DNA from: Trifolium pratense
Taxonomy: Eukaryota; Streptophyta; Magnoliopsida; Fabales; Fabaceae
Direction of reading: 5' to 3'
Length of the DNA stretch: 64,000 nt
Assembly (NCBI RefSeq): GCF_020283565.1
Contig: NC_060063.1
Span: 25,102,777-25,166,776 of the forward strand
Positions 12,914 through 24,085 of the stretch are shown one piece after another (within the stretch, counting starts at the first letter, position 1; each line of letters begins with the position of its first letter). Below the pieces are notes generated by a model. That model saw only the letters and a list, made by a program, of their open reading frames with translations. It had not been told where the DNA came from and did no database searches. The position numbers and the translations under genes were made by a program.

Positions 12914-14090
12914 TGATCAGTGCATTTTGGCACATATTTTCTAGTATTATAATTTAGCATATTAGTAGTCTTTCTACAATAATATCGAGTTTTTATTATG
13001 TTTCTAAGTTTTGGGTCACAATTGAGCCTTAATGAATTTATTTGACCAATTTTCGTATTTAATGACATATTGACACATTCTCATTGCGCAGACCATAACT
13101 TGAGCTACGGATATCGGATTGAGGCGCGGGAAGATGTGTTGGAAAGCTAAGATAAAGAGCTACAACTTTCATGTTGATGTCGAAATCCAGTTCAGAGCTA
13201 AAAGGAGTCGTTTATTCACATTTATGTTCCATACTTAGTGATAATAATGTAATTTCGGGTTAAACTTCTAATTTTCGGCCCGATACTTTTAGAGCCCGTT
13301 TCCCATGTATTATAAAAGCCAAAAAAACGCAGCCTAGGGTTCATAATTCTGATTTCACGCAAAAAAAATAGAAAAGAAAGGCTGTTACATTCTCATGGAG
13401 AACTAGCAACCCTAGGTTGATCCATTGGTATACGGGAACATCGTTCATGACTTCTTGAGGTTCAATTCTTAATAGTAATTCAGTTTATTTATTTATTGTC
13501 TTCTCTTATCAATTCATGCTCTTTATTTATTTATGAAACTCGAATATAGTGATGCTTAATCTCTATTTTGAGTTATATATTGTGAGACTTTTCGGATTGA
13601 TTCATCGCTTGTATGACTAGTTCGAATAGGAATTGATATAGGTTTTTTCGCGCTTAGCAAAAAAGGGTTGGTCGAAATCTGTCATGATACAAACCGTGTT
13701 CTAAGTGACGCTTGTTCACTACTCATGGTTAGTTGAACACATTCTTTGCTTAATCGAATGAATTCGTATAAACTGTTTATCGCTTGTATAATCGGTCTTA
13801 TAAACCAACCAAGACATGAATATATAAACAATATTTTATGTGAACCGAGGATAGAATCATAACGAAGTTTTCCTAAAACCAATGGATTGATCGTCTTTTT
13901 ATCAATTGAATTTCTAATACTACTCTTTCGATCTAAACAAACCCAAAATCCCATATTTAATTGTGTTATTCATTGTTCTTATTTTTACTAATTATTAAAA
14001 TAGAGGTCCTTGTGAGACGACCAAGGTTAACTACCTTGTTACTACTTTTCTTAATTAAAACTTATTTTGATCACGAAACGACAGTGATCA
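12914..14090 (+). repeat. 5' LTR of the inner element
   Basis: 1177 bp, with TGATCAGTGC at the left end and CAGTGATCA at the right. A TATA-like TATTATAAAAGCC near 13310 may be the promoter. Confidence 0.95.
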
Positions 14091-14093
14091 AAT

Positions 14094-14111
14094 TGGCGCC
14101 GTTGCCGGGGA
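14094..14111 (+). promoter_or_regulatory. Primer-binding site of the inner element (tRNA-Asp type)
   Basis: TGGCGCCGTTGCCGGGGA begins three bases after the 5' LTR. It is the well-known site complementary to the 3' end of tRNA-Asp used by Athila-like and related gypsy elements. Confidence 0.92.
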
Positions 14112-14544
14112 TCTCTGATTAGGATTAGTAAAATTGAGAACTAACTAACATTACTAACAATTTTGTTTTGTGAGTTTTAGTTGTGTTTCAGGTTCTGACG
14201 TTGAATTTTGTAGTGAAGCTGAAAAATAATTAATTTTCGGTTCATATCTCGGATTGATCCGAAATTTGGTCCACAAATCCGAAAAAAATCAAGGAACAAA
14301 ACTTTCGTATCTTTGATACGAAAATTCAGGCTGAAATTGCGAAATTCCTTCGTTTAGACCACTTTTTATTTTTTTTGAATTTTCCATATATTTAAAAAAA
14401 TCCAAAAAAATTATATATAGATTTGTTTGATTTTTAGAGATTTTAGGTGGTATTTTTATTTTTTTTAGATTTTATTTGACTCAATTTTTTATTTTTGTCT
14501 TCATTTCATTTAGACAAAAAAAAAAAAAAAAACCTATAAAAAAA

Positions 14545-15690
14545 ATGGAAGATTCATTGGACCAGTTGACTTATATAATTAATTGCTTGGATGCAAGAAA
14601 ACAACAAACATGCTATCAAAATCATATTCCAACTGTGATGTGTAATATTTGTTCTTCGAGTTTTCATATTAGTGATGCATGTCCTATATTGTTAGATACT
14701 GCTCTTTGTGGTGAGACCCAATTTGTAGGTAATTTTCAAGGACAATACTATCAAGAACAACATTCATATCTTGAAGAACAGCCTATTTGGTCACATCCAC
14801 AGTTTCAGCAAATTGATTCATTGGTAGTTGAACCACAACCTAGTTTGGAAGAAATGATAATGCAGATGGCTGAAAATAATAAGAGAATGGCTGAAGATCA
14901 TTTGCAATTTCTTCAACATATGCAAGTTATGAAAGTCCAAACTGATCAAGTTGAACAAATAATCTCCACCGTCCATCGAATTCAAGAGGAGAAGATGTCT
15001 CATATTGATGTACAACCTGCTGCACTATTAGAGGTAATGCAATGTGATACAAGTCTTGATGAAACTCCAAGTGAGCCCATTGAAACAATACTTGCTTCCG
15101 TTGATGAACACAAAATAAGCAACATAAATTCAAGTGAATGCATGGAAGAGATTACACCACAAAATTTATTGAAATCTGATTTAGATGAATTATATACTTC
15201 TCTTGAAGTAGATAAATCTTTTGAAATTTTTGCTTGTGAATGTGGTGTTTGTAATATTTGTCATGAGATCAATGCAGCTATTTTAGGTGAAGACATTTTG
15301 ATTCCGGCAACCAGTTGTGCAGAAATCCCAACAAATTCAATAACTCTTGAAGTTAACACAAAAAGTGTGGATTTTAGTCGGAAGCAACCATTGTCTATAG
15401 CAAAAAGATTGTTGGTGGAACCTCTGATTAAGCCGCACAACAAGCAGCCATCCTTCATCATTTGTGCATCTCTTCCACCCAAGTTATCTGACTCACAAGC
15501 TAAATGTGGATTTTCCGATATTCATGTTTTTGTTAGTGCAGGTTTACCATATGTGCGGGCTATTCCTCCTAAGCCACCAGATTTTTTGTTGATATCCAAG
15601 TTCACTTGCTATTTGTTTTTTCTTGTCTCGTGCATTCGTAGTACGGAAAGGCCTCCTCCAAAACCACCAGACATGAAAGCTACACCTTAG
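14545..15690 (+). CDS. Gag-like protein of the non-autonomous LTR element
   Basis: A 381-aa frame from the ATG at 14545 (MEDSLDQLTY) to TAG at 15688-15690, with no internal stop. Near the N terminus, MCNICSSSFHISDACP gives C-x2-C-x5-H-x4-C, a zinc-knuckle-like motif seen in Athila-type gag proteins. A Gln-rich stretch and a helical segment (PSLEEMIMQMAENNKRMAED) follow. An acidic middle with a second Cys cluster (CECGVCNICHE) and proline-rich ends (IPPKPPD, RPPPKPPD) complete it. No protease, reverse transcriptase or integrase motif is present. I infer a gag remnant kept open because the insertion is young or because the protein helps packaging. No exact family can be named. Confidence 0.65.
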   Translation: MEDSLDQLTYIINCLDARKQQTCYQNHIPTVMCNICSSSFHISDACPILLDTALCGETQFVGNFQGQYYQEQHSYLEEQPIWSHPQFQQIDSLVVEPQPSLEEMIMQMAENNKRMAEDHLQFLQHMQVMKVQTDQVEQIISTVHRIQEEKMSHIDVQPAALLEVMQCDTSLDETPSEPIETILASVDEHKISNINSSECMEEITPQNLLKSDLDELYTSLEVDKSFEIFACECGVCNICHEINAAILGEDILIPATSCAEIPTNSITLEVNTKSVDFSRKQPLSIAKRLLVEPLIKPHNKQPSFIICASLPPKLSDSQAKCGFSDIHVFVSAGLPYVRAIPPKPPDFLLISKFTCYLFFLVSCIRSTERPPPKPPDMKATP

Positions 15691-16708
15691 CCCTCGGGTG
15701 TGTTCCTTCCTTTTCTTTATGCTTATTGTTATACATTGCGGACAATGTCTGTTTTAAGTGTGGGGGGGCATTCATTTATTTTATTTTCCTGTCAATTAAA
15801 AAAAAATATAATAATAATAATAAATAAATAAATTTAGCATGCATGCAATTTTTATGAGTAGTTACATGATTTAGGACTAGAGCAATATAGCTGTAGGATT
15901 GGTGAAATTTTTGGAAATTCTCGTTTTCATGCTTGATATGATGATCTTTGCACCTTAATGCACAACTGCTGAAAAACTTGCAAACTTAGTAGTGGCATGA
16001 TAAATCTTTAAAATACACAGTCATCAGCTAAGTTGTCTAAGTATAGAATATGATAAAGAGGTATGATTAGGACTAAGTTTGGGGGAAAACTGGATTACTT
16101 GATTGTAGGATCATGGCTAGATTAAATGATGGGATACTATACAATAAAAAAAAAATTAAAAAAAATTAAAATAAAAATAGAATAAGTTCCTGTGCCCGAA
16201 ACTGGAGGAACAATAATGAATATGTTGAGTTCTCGTGCCTAAAACTGGAGGAACAAATGTTGTGTAGGGTGCTCTATTCGGAGTAACAGGTTGGACTCAT
16301 TACAAGTGAGATCCCGTCAGGTGAAAAGATAGAGTAGCACCTAAAGCATAACTAAAATGAACTTAAGTGGTATCCCTGCATACAAAAATCAAAAAGCCCG
16401 TGAGAACAAGAAAAGAATAGCTTCCCCTCAAGCTGAAATCTAAACTCAAACTCTGAGTTGTAGGAAAGAAAAGGTAGCTTAGTATCCTGACTGTGTATTT
16501 TCGAGAAGGATCATGTCATGACTCTGGTTGAAAAGTAATAGGCAGTACACACACACGCAGGGTTATCGTTGACAGCTGATATACAAGAGTTATGTCAATC
16601 TTTGAAATACAGTCCACGGTTGGAAGCTTGAATCCTAGAATTTGTTGATTGCTTGTGATGATTGTAGCATGCTTTGTTCTAGAGTTTTGCTCAGGAGAAC
16701 AAAAGAAT
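15691..16708 (+). other. 3' untranslated region of the inner element
   Basis: No coding frame. GTGTGGGGGGGCATTC near 15760 resembles a second polypurine-like tract. A short direct repeat (CCCGAAACTGGAGGAACAA and CCTAAAACTGGAGGAACAA) lies at about 16194-16256. Such repeats are usual before the 3' LTR of Athila-like elements. Confidence 0.6.
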
Positions 16709-16723
16709 AAGTGTGGGGGAATT
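16709..16723 (+). promoter_or_regulatory. Polypurine tract of the inner element
   Basis: AAGTGTGGGGGAATT directly precedes the 3' LTR, the expected site for plus-strand priming. Confidence 0.85.
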
Positions 16724-17900
16724 TGATCAGTGCATTTTGGCACATATTTTCTAGTATTATAATTTAGCATATTAGTAGTCTTTCTACAATAATATCGAGT
16801 TTTTATTATGTTTCTAAGTTTTGGGTCACAATTGAGCCTTAATGAATTTATTTGACCAATTTTCGTATTTAATGACATATTGACACATTCTCATTGCGCA
16901 GACCATAACTTGAGCTACGGATATCGGATTGAGGCGCGGGAAGATGTGTTGGAAAGCTAAGATAAAGAGCTACAACTTTCATGTTGATGTCGAAATCCAG
17001 TTCAGAGCTAAAAGGAGTCGTTTATTCACATTTATGTTCCAGACTTAGTGATAATAATGTAATTTCGGGTTAAACTTCTAATTTTCGGCCCGATACTTTT
17101 AGAGCCCGTTTCCCATGTATTATAAAAGCCAAAAAAACGCAGCCTAGGGTTCATAATTCTGATTTCACGCAAAAAAAATAGAAAAGAAAGGCTGTTACAT
17201 TCTCATGGAGAACTAGCAACCCTAGGTTGATCCATTGGTATACGGGAACATCGTTCATGACTTCTTGAGGTTCAATTCTTAATAGTAATTCAGTTTATTT
17301 ATTTATTGTCTTCTCTTATCAATTCATGCTCTTTATTTATTTATGAAACTCGAATATAGTGATGCTTAATCTCTATTTTGAGTTATATATTGTGAGACTT
17401 TTCGGATTGATTCATCGCTTGTATGACTAGTTCGAATAGGAATTGATATAGGTTTTTTCGCGCTTAGCAAAAAAGGGTTGGTCGAAATCTGTCATGATAC
17501 AAACCGTGTTCTAAGTGACGCTTGTTCACTACTCATGGTTAGTTGAACACATTCTTTGCTTAATCGAATGAATTCGTATAAACTGTTTATCGCTTGTATA
17601 ATCGGTCTTATAAACCAACCAAGACATGAATATATAAACAATATTTTATGTGAACCGAGGATAGAATCATAACGAAGTTTTCCTAAAACCAATGGATTGA
17701 TCGTCTTTTTATCAATTGAATTTCTAATACTACTCTTTCGATCTAAACAAACCCAAAACCCCATATTTAATTGTGTTATTCATTGTTCTTATTTTTACTA
17801 ATTATTAAATTAGAGGTCCTTGTGAGACGACCAAGGTTAACTACCTTGTTACTACTTTTCTTAATTAAAACTTATTTTGATCACGAAACGACAGTGATCA
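16724..17900 (+). repeat. 3' LTR of the inner element
   Basis: 1177 bp, about 99.7% identical to 12914-14090. The open frames at 16516-16878 and 17492-17764 on the - strand also occur in the 5' LTR and are not genes. Confidence 0.95.
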
Positions 17901-19088
17901 TGGAGCAACAATTGTTCTTTATTATAAATGAAAAGCCAAGTTTATCCAAACAAGAAACAGAAATAATATTCCTGCTAATGGCAGGTACATAAAAGCAGTT
18001 CTCTAACTGTATTATTAAACCAGAAGGTAAAGTCAAATTAAAAACTCCTACAGCTAATGCGGCAACTCTTGCTCCATTTCCCACTCGTAGGTCGACTTCA
18101 CCTTTAGCCAATCCTCTACTCCTTTGCAGCCCCTGCACATTAGTACAAATGTGAGAACCACATCCGGTATCTAATACCCATGTAGAAGAAGTAGATAAAT
18201 TAATTTCAATAACAAAGATACCTGCTGAATTGGAGCTCTCTACTCCATTCTTTTTATCTTCCAGGTATTTTGGGCAGTTCCTCTTCCAATGTCCAGTCTT
18301 GTTACAGTGGAAGCACCTACCCTCCTTTGCAACTCCCCAGTGGGCTTCAAAGCTTTAGGGGTAGGTTTGGGTTTGGCAATTTCCTTGCCCTTCCCTTTGC
18401 CTCCCTTCCCTTTGTTGCCCTTCCCTTTGTTTCCATTGCCAATCATAAGAACATGGTTGGACTTCCCTTTTGTTTTCATGTTCTGCTCAGCTTGCCTCAA
18501 CATGCCTAGCAGTTGTGGCAGAGTCTTCTCCATGTCCGACATAGTGAAGTTCAGAACAAACTGATTAAAACTCTCCGGCAACGATTGCAGGATCAGATCA
18601 GTTGCAAGCTCATTTCCGAGTGGAAATCCCAATTTTTCTAAGTTCCCCACGTACCCAATCATCTTGAGCACATGTGGACTTACTAGAGATCCCTCAGATA
18701 GCTTGGCTGAAAACAGGGCTTTGGAAACCTCAAACCTCTCAATCCTGGCTTGCTCTTGGTAGAGCGTCTTCAAGTGTTCGATCATATCGAACGCATTCAT
18801 GTCCTCATGTTGCTTCTGAAGCTCAGAGGTCATGGTAGCCAGCATTAGGCACTTTGCATCCATGGCATCATCAAGACGCTTCTGGTAAGCATCCCTTTGA
18901 GCCTTAGGAGCATTAGCCGCAGGTTCATCCTCAGGGTTAGGTTGGGGTTCCTCAATAGCATACAGCTTTTTCTCGTGCATGAGGACTATCCTCAAGTTAC
19001 GATGCCAATCAAGAAAATTTGTCCCAGACAATTTCTCTTTGTCAAGAATGCTTCGCAAAATGTTGTTCGAAGTATTGGTGTTTGACAT
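17901..19088 (-). pseudogene. Copia gag and protease, with a frameshift before the zinc knuckle
   Basis: The ATG at 19088 opens a copia-type gag of the UBN2 family (LSGTNFLDWHRNLRIVL, then AxxxWxxL-type helical region), ending in a Gly-Lys-rich basic stretch. The CCHC zinc knuckle CFHCNKTGHWKRNC (18274-18315) and the protease active site DTG (18163-18171) share one frame, while gag upstream is in another. A one-base shift must therefore lie near 18320-18345. After the protease the frame stays open to 17901, where the inner element interrupts it. Whether the shift is damage or a programmed gag/pol shift cannot be told from one copy; damage is simpler because gag then lacks its knuckle. Confidence 0.88.
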
Positions 19089-20198
19089 GGTGATCTACAA
19101 TTGTAAAAGTGAAAATATAAGTATTGAACAATTTTAATACACATTTAATTAGGCCTTTAATTAAACATGTGCTCCCACTATTTTACTCAAAACAAATGAC
19201 CCTCGACATTTGATTCGGAAAATCCCGTTGGAAGATTTTCTAGTGAGAATGAGATCCATATTTCACTTCGTTTTAAGTCAGCGTTGGGCTGATTACACAA
19301 AACTTAGTTATTTAGGTAGGAAACTCCTTTCCAATTGTATCTCATACAACTCTCATATCCTTTCTATTGGGTGAATAACGCTTATTCTAATCCATCACAT
19401 GGAATAACCCAATACTTGCTTCTAAAGTCATATAATCTTATTATATTTTCTTTAGTTAAGTTAGACCCATTAAATAGCGATCGGATAAACAAATTACCTC
19501 ACCGCAACTTATCAATATTGACAATGCACTTCGCGTTGGCAAAACCTACATTGATCGATATTGATCTTGAAGGGCGCTATTCGTTGGAAAGCGATAAAAC
19601 TTAATATTAATTTCTTTGAGGGCTTTTATAATTAATTTGATCTCACCTTACCACGGCTTACATACAATGACGTCACTCCATACATAACATGCATCAATAT
19701 ACATAATATAATAAAGTGACATGGTTATGGCCCCTAGCGTGATTGTTCCCTCAAGCCAATGAGAGAACCTATGCTATATCTAAGAACGACCTATACTTCT
19801 CCAAGATAGATCTTCATTGTTGTCCTTCCTGTCCTATTTGCTAATCTTATATTACAACACTACAAGAAACTCGTGTTCATACGAGGGAGTGAGATGAGAA
19901 AAGAAATTACATCAAGAGAATATAAGAGAGGCACGACACGCAGGCCGTATTTAAATCCCAAATAAAACGAAAAGAAGAACTAAGGCCATAACCATTCATC
20001 ATGCAACTTTAATGACAATAAACACATAATTTATTATTATTAAATTAGTCCAATTAATAAAATACCATGATTGATCACCTTACGCAGAGTTTGCGGGGCC
20101 TCCGGGGCGGAGCCCCGGAAGCTAAATTTCGATTAACACTTCATCAATGAATCCTAATCGCACCAACACTTGATGCTTCAGATATAAACCCTAGCCGT

Positions 20199-20570
20199 AC
20201 TCTGTTTGTATAACAACACAACCCTTGTATTGTTACAAAATTAATACAGTAATCATTCACCAAAACGTTTCAGGATTTTGTTCATCATAGACGATTGGAT
20301 ATATGATGCTTCACCAGTTATCGGTTCCGAAGCTCACGCTCACAATCATCCATGCTCACTTCAATCACTTAAAACTTTCAATGAACAATATGTTCTGTTT
20401 ATATAACAACACAACACTTGTATTGTTATAAACCCTAATACAACCACCATTCATCAAAACGTTTCAGGACTGCTAGTTCTAGATGAACGATCGGATATAT
20501 GATGCTTCACCATAAACGGTTCCGAAGCTCACGCTCACAATCATCCAAATTAAACGCCAATCACTCAAAC
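20199..20570. repeat. Tandem duplication (about 196-bp unit) in the copia leader
   Basis: Two diverged copies start at CTGTTTGTATAACAACACAA (20199) and CTGTTTATATAACAACACAA (about 20395). Both contain CAAAACGTTTCAGGA and CGAAGCTCACGCTCACAATC. Confidence 0.8.
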
Positions 20571-20762
20571 ATTCGAATGAATGACACGATCAATGTATCA
20601 CATACACCGATGCGTCGTATCAGAAATATATATCACATATATATTTTAAAACCGATCAATCAAATTTTATTAGTCCTTGTTATTATTATTATTAATACCG
20701 ATTCAAAACCATATTAATAAAACAGTAATAAAACAACAAACCGATTCATGGTTTCACAAGTC

Positions 20763-20774
20763 GCTCTGATACCA
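20763..20774 (-). promoter_or_regulatory. Copia primer-binding site (initiator Met tRNA)
   Basis: On the - strand TGGTATCAGAGC lies one base inside the 5' LTR. This is the standard copia site complementary to the 3' end of the initiator methionine tRNA, and it fixes the element's orientation. Confidence 0.95.
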
Positions 20775-20775
20775 C

Positions 20776-22082
20776 TGAAGGAAAATCGTGTTTAAAACAA
20801 AGTGTAAAACGCAGCGGAATTTTAAATTTTTCCTTTAATGGATCCTTGCGAATGGTCATGATCAGGGTTAAACGTTATACCTTTTGGTGAACTGAAACTG
20901 CAAACTCTTTGCTTCTATTCGTTGATCACAAGCACCACACGACGGCAGCACCTCTAGCTAGTCCACACGAACAGGTCTTCAACTTTCAGTGCTAGCTGCT
21001 ACAAGATGAAGGCTTAGGAAGTGCGGTTAGGGTTTCAGAGCTTTAAGGTTTCTCTGAAAAACGAATTGTGAAAAAGCAAGCACTCACTGAACTACACAAG
21101 CTTCTTATTTATAGAGTTTCTTGTGTGGTCAGTTGGGCCAAACGGTGTTTGGTCTTCTTAAGCCCAAAACCGTTTTTCACTAATCGCACCCTCAAAATAA
21201 GTCTTACTTATTTCTTCCATATAGACTGTCCTTATGTGTGTGACCCTGTAGGTTCTTATAACGTTGGCAATAATATTATTCTTAATATTATAAACAGTGA
21301 GCGGTATCTAGCAACACATCACTGCTACCCAAGTCACAAGAATGACACGTGATCTGACAAACCTTTCCGTGATAAAACTCATGTGTATAATTACCCTTTT
21401 ACCCTTATGTCTATATTGAACACAAGGCATAGTACGTCACCCTTGTTAAGTTCAATATTGGGCCCATAGACATATCTCCTGTTATGTAGGAGGGGTAAAT
21501 TCCATCTAGGTCACTCATGTCCCTTAGCATGATTCGTGGAATACCCATCAACCAACTTTATAGTCATCCTGTTACGGATAACTTTGAATGGCGACAAAGT
21601 ACTACACTCCTACATCTAGGGAACATAGTGGTTTCAGGTCGAAGGGTGGAATACACCACTTATCACTATGAGAATATCCTATGACATTTCATAACATACT
21701 ATGTAGTATTCTCATGGTGGGTCAATCCGATATAAATATTACTCTTAATATTTATATCTATGTGAAGACTTGATAACTCTTTATCTATGATCCGTGAGAT
21801 GTGATCATCAGTCTACCAACATAATAGTCTCTATGTTTTGATGTTATCCCAATTCACATTAAAGCTCGACTACGGATGTTTTAAGAATAGTGTTCTTATG
21901 TGTAATGGACTCTCACGATTAAGTCACACTTAACGTTCCATTCAATGAACTTACTATTCTAGGGACTCTATTATTATTTAACACATAAACATAATAAAGA
22001 AAAGCCTTTATTTAATAAGTAAATTATCCAATACAAGTATCATGCAATTATAAATAATTGGCCTCTAGGGCTTACACCAACA
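20776..22082 (-). repeat. Copia 5' LTR
   Basis: 1307 bp, about 99% identical to 8802-10108. On the - strand it precedes the primer-binding site, so it holds the element's promoter. The last base before the CGTAG target duplication is 22082. Confidence 0.95.
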
Positions 22083-22656
22083 CGTAGTGCTTATCAGCTT
22101 CTGACGACTCAGAATGCCGTTACTTTGGTGCTGCGTCAGGTCTTATATGGCATCGTCAGGTTCCTTTGAAGGTTTCCATTTGTGCCTGGCGACTATTACG
22201 GGACAGGTTACCTACCAAAGCAAACCTGGTTACTCGAGGGATTTTATCTACGGAGGCTCACCTTTGTACTTATGGTTGCGGAGAGGTTGAGTCGGCTCAG
22301 CACTTGTTCCTCTCTCGCAGCTTCTTTGGCTCCCTTTGGTCTCTTGTCAGCTCCTGGATTGGCTCTTCTGTGGTGACTGCTCGGACTCTTTCAGATCACT
22401 TTGTTCAGTTTACGGATTCAGCAGGTGGTTCTCGAGCACGCCGTTCTTTTATGCAGCTCATATGGCTTGCTTGTGTTTGGGTTGTGTTGACCGAAAGAAA
22501 TCATCGATTGTTCAAGGGCTCAGCAAACACGGTACATCATATGTTGGACATGATCAAGACGTTTTCTTATAGTGGTTGAAAGCGACGAGTAGTACTTTAG
22601 CTTTGAACTGCCATAGTTGGTGGTCTAGTCTTTTGCTCTGCTTGGGCCTTGTTTAG
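22083..22656 (+). pseudogene. LINE ORF2, 3' part: zf-RVT-like C terminus
   Basis: This resumes ORF2 right after the copia element; bases 22083-22087 repeat the CGTAG target site. The protein matches the zinc-binding-in-reverse-transcriptase region typical of plant LINEs: WHRQVPLK, SICAWRLLRDRLPTK, a CTYGCGEVESAQHLF zinc-binding segment (one expected Cys reads Arg), then WVVLTERNHRLFKG. Frame changes are needed near 22110-22130 and near 22570. In the final frame the stop is TAG at 22654-22656. Two frameshifts and the split make it non-functional. Confidence 0.82.
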
Positions 22657-22732
22657 TTTCTTTTGGTTCCTGTTTTTTGGACTTCAGTTGTAACCTTGTT
22701 TAGTCTTTTTGGCACGTCTTGTGCTAATAGAC

Positions 22733-22832
<100 letters not shown>

Positions 22833-22935
22833 TTTTGGCTTGTTCAAAAAAAAAAATACCATCATGAAATGAAAAAGATGAGTCCATGTTGGACAAAAAA
22901 AAAATAGCGTTTTCAAATAAATATTAAAATAATAT

Positions 22936-23141
22936 ATTTTTTTGAAAAACTTGGTATCCGGTCTTATGACCGACTAATCCAAGGGCTCTTGCGAGGGCCC
23001 ATTTAAAGCCAGAGTTTTTTCTTGCTCTGTATGGACTTAGCTCACCGAAATTGGCACACCAAGAGAATCGAACCTGAGACCTTGAGAGGAGCATACTCTA
23101 AGGACTCAAGTAAACGTCACTAGACCAACTCCAAGTTGGTT
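22936..23141 (-). mobile_element. Complete tRNA-derived SINE (family B) with 16-bp target duplication
   Basis: AATATTAAAATAATAT occurs at 22920-22935 and 23142-23157. On the - strand the A box (TTGGTCTAGTGACG) and B box (GGTTCGATTCTC) are clear, and the tail is the T run at 22937-22943. The body is about 206 bp. A second member lies at 47392-47518. Confidence 0.9.
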
Positions 23142-23479
23142 AATATTAAAATAATATTGAATTGTTGGAAGTGGGTATCGAAGGGGAACTAGAGGAAAAG
23201 GAGGCGCAAGTCACCCTAAAGTTGATATTTTTGACATTTTTTTTTTGACTCCTTATATGCTGTTTTTCTTCATTAAAAATAAATCCTTAATTTTGTGTAG
23301 AGCTTCTTTAAATTTGTGTTTGGTCATACTTCTCCTTAAAAATAAAAAATAAGTCATAAAAAAGTTGGGTCAAACAATACATCTCTTATATTATAAGCTT
23401 GTATACACAAGCAAATCCTAAACCTAATTTGTTTTCTCTCCACTTTTATTTTGTAATTTTTATTAAAAATAATACAATT

Positions 23480-23572
23480 TTGTCTTGACTAAAATTCGAA
23501 CCCGCGACCCTTCAATGCAAGACAATATTTTCAACCACTATGGCAACTTGACAAGTATACCAATTGTGATTA
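23480..23572 (-). mobile_element. SINE-like segment carried in the Helitron
   Basis: On the - strand the segment reads GTTGCCATAGTGGTTGAAA (A-box-like) and GGGTTCGAATTTTAG (B-box-like). A diverged copy lies at the matching place in Helitron unit 2 (about 25262-25345), so it was already inside before the units separated. Confidence 0.5.
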
Positions 23573-24085
23573 AAATTATGTGCAATAATTAATAAGCACC
23601 ATCGATTTTCATAGGAAAAATTTCATACAACAATTAAACACCATCAAATTACATTGCACAGTTTAAACAATTAAAAACCGATAATTAAAAATCTAGCAAA
23701 TCACCAAATCATACATTTTCTTAGTGTTTTATTTTTCGAAAAAATTTATATTTTTTTATCCTAATTCAATATTTTTTACTAATTAACTAAACATGTTAAC
23801 CATTTTCTTAGTGTTTTTTTTTTACGGAAAGAAAAAAATCATTGGACTTAAAAAGTTTTTTTTTAACTAAACATGTTAAGAAAAATATACTTTTTTTTTA
23901 TGTCTTTCTGAACTTAAAAGTTTGTTAATGTTGAGGAGTATGGTTGATCGTATTACTGCAAATATATATCAAAGTGATATTTATGCAAATAGTAGTTGAC
24001 TCCAGGTATATATCAACGTGACTATATTATTAATTACGAAAATAATCACTGATTCACATTTGTTTCTTTTGCTAACAATGTATCC

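Larger units (their letters stand above)
12914..17900 (+). mobile_element. Non-autonomous LTR retrotransposon (TR-GAG/LARD-like), nested in the copia element
   Basis: Two 1177-bp LTRs begin and end with TGATCA and are flanked by TGGAG at 12909-12913 and 17901-17905. The 2.6-kb interior has a primer-binding site matching tRNA-Asp, one open frame of 381 codons and a polypurine tract. It has no protease, reverse transcriptase or integrase. The tRNA-Asp site and the GTGTGGGGG motifs are typical of Athila/Tat-type Ty3/gypsy elements, so such an element probably supplies the enzymes. The LTRs differ at about 3 positions by eye (13203-region T/G, 13950 T/C, 13999-region A/T), so this is the youngest layer. 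Confidence 0.92.
19089..20775 (-). other. Long untranslated leader of the copia element
   Basis: About 1.7 kb between the 5' LTR and the gag ATG, with no convincing coding frame. It holds the primer-binding site, a tandem duplication of about 196 bp, and a GC-rich hairpin at 20102-20118 (CCGGGGC, loop GGA, GCCCCGG) that stands out in AT-rich sequence. Most copia leaders are far shorter. Confidence 0.7.
8802..22082 (-). mobile_element. Ty1/copia LTR retrotransposon, 13.3 kb, nested in the LINE
   Basis: Two 1307-bp LTRs (8802-10108 and 20776-22082) lie in direct orientation with TG..CA ends and are flanked by CGTAG at 8797-8801 and 22083-22087. Coding order on the - strand is gag, protease, integrase, reverse transcriptase, RNase H, which is copia order. 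The primer-binding site (20763-20774) matches the initiator methionine tRNA. The LTRs differ at about 12 sites by eye, roughly 0.9%, so the insertion is recent. A gag frameshift, an in-frame TAA at 11476-11478 and the inner element 12914-17900 break the polyprotein. Without the inner element it is about 8.3 kb, with an unusually long leader. Confidence 0.95.

Noticed and set aside
17492..17764. 90-codon minus frame in the inner element's LTR (also 13682-13954)
   Set aside because: Duplicated only because the LTR is duplicated; no conserved motif.
18270..18564. Plus-strand frames opposite copia gag
   Set aside because: Shadows of the Lys/Gly-rich gag tail; the - strand has the real zinc knuckle and gag domain.
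22857..22893. Possible target duplication of the LINE (GAAAAAGATGAG versus GAAAAATAATGAG near 2930)
   Set aside because: Inexact and A-rich; it could arise by chance next to an A tail.
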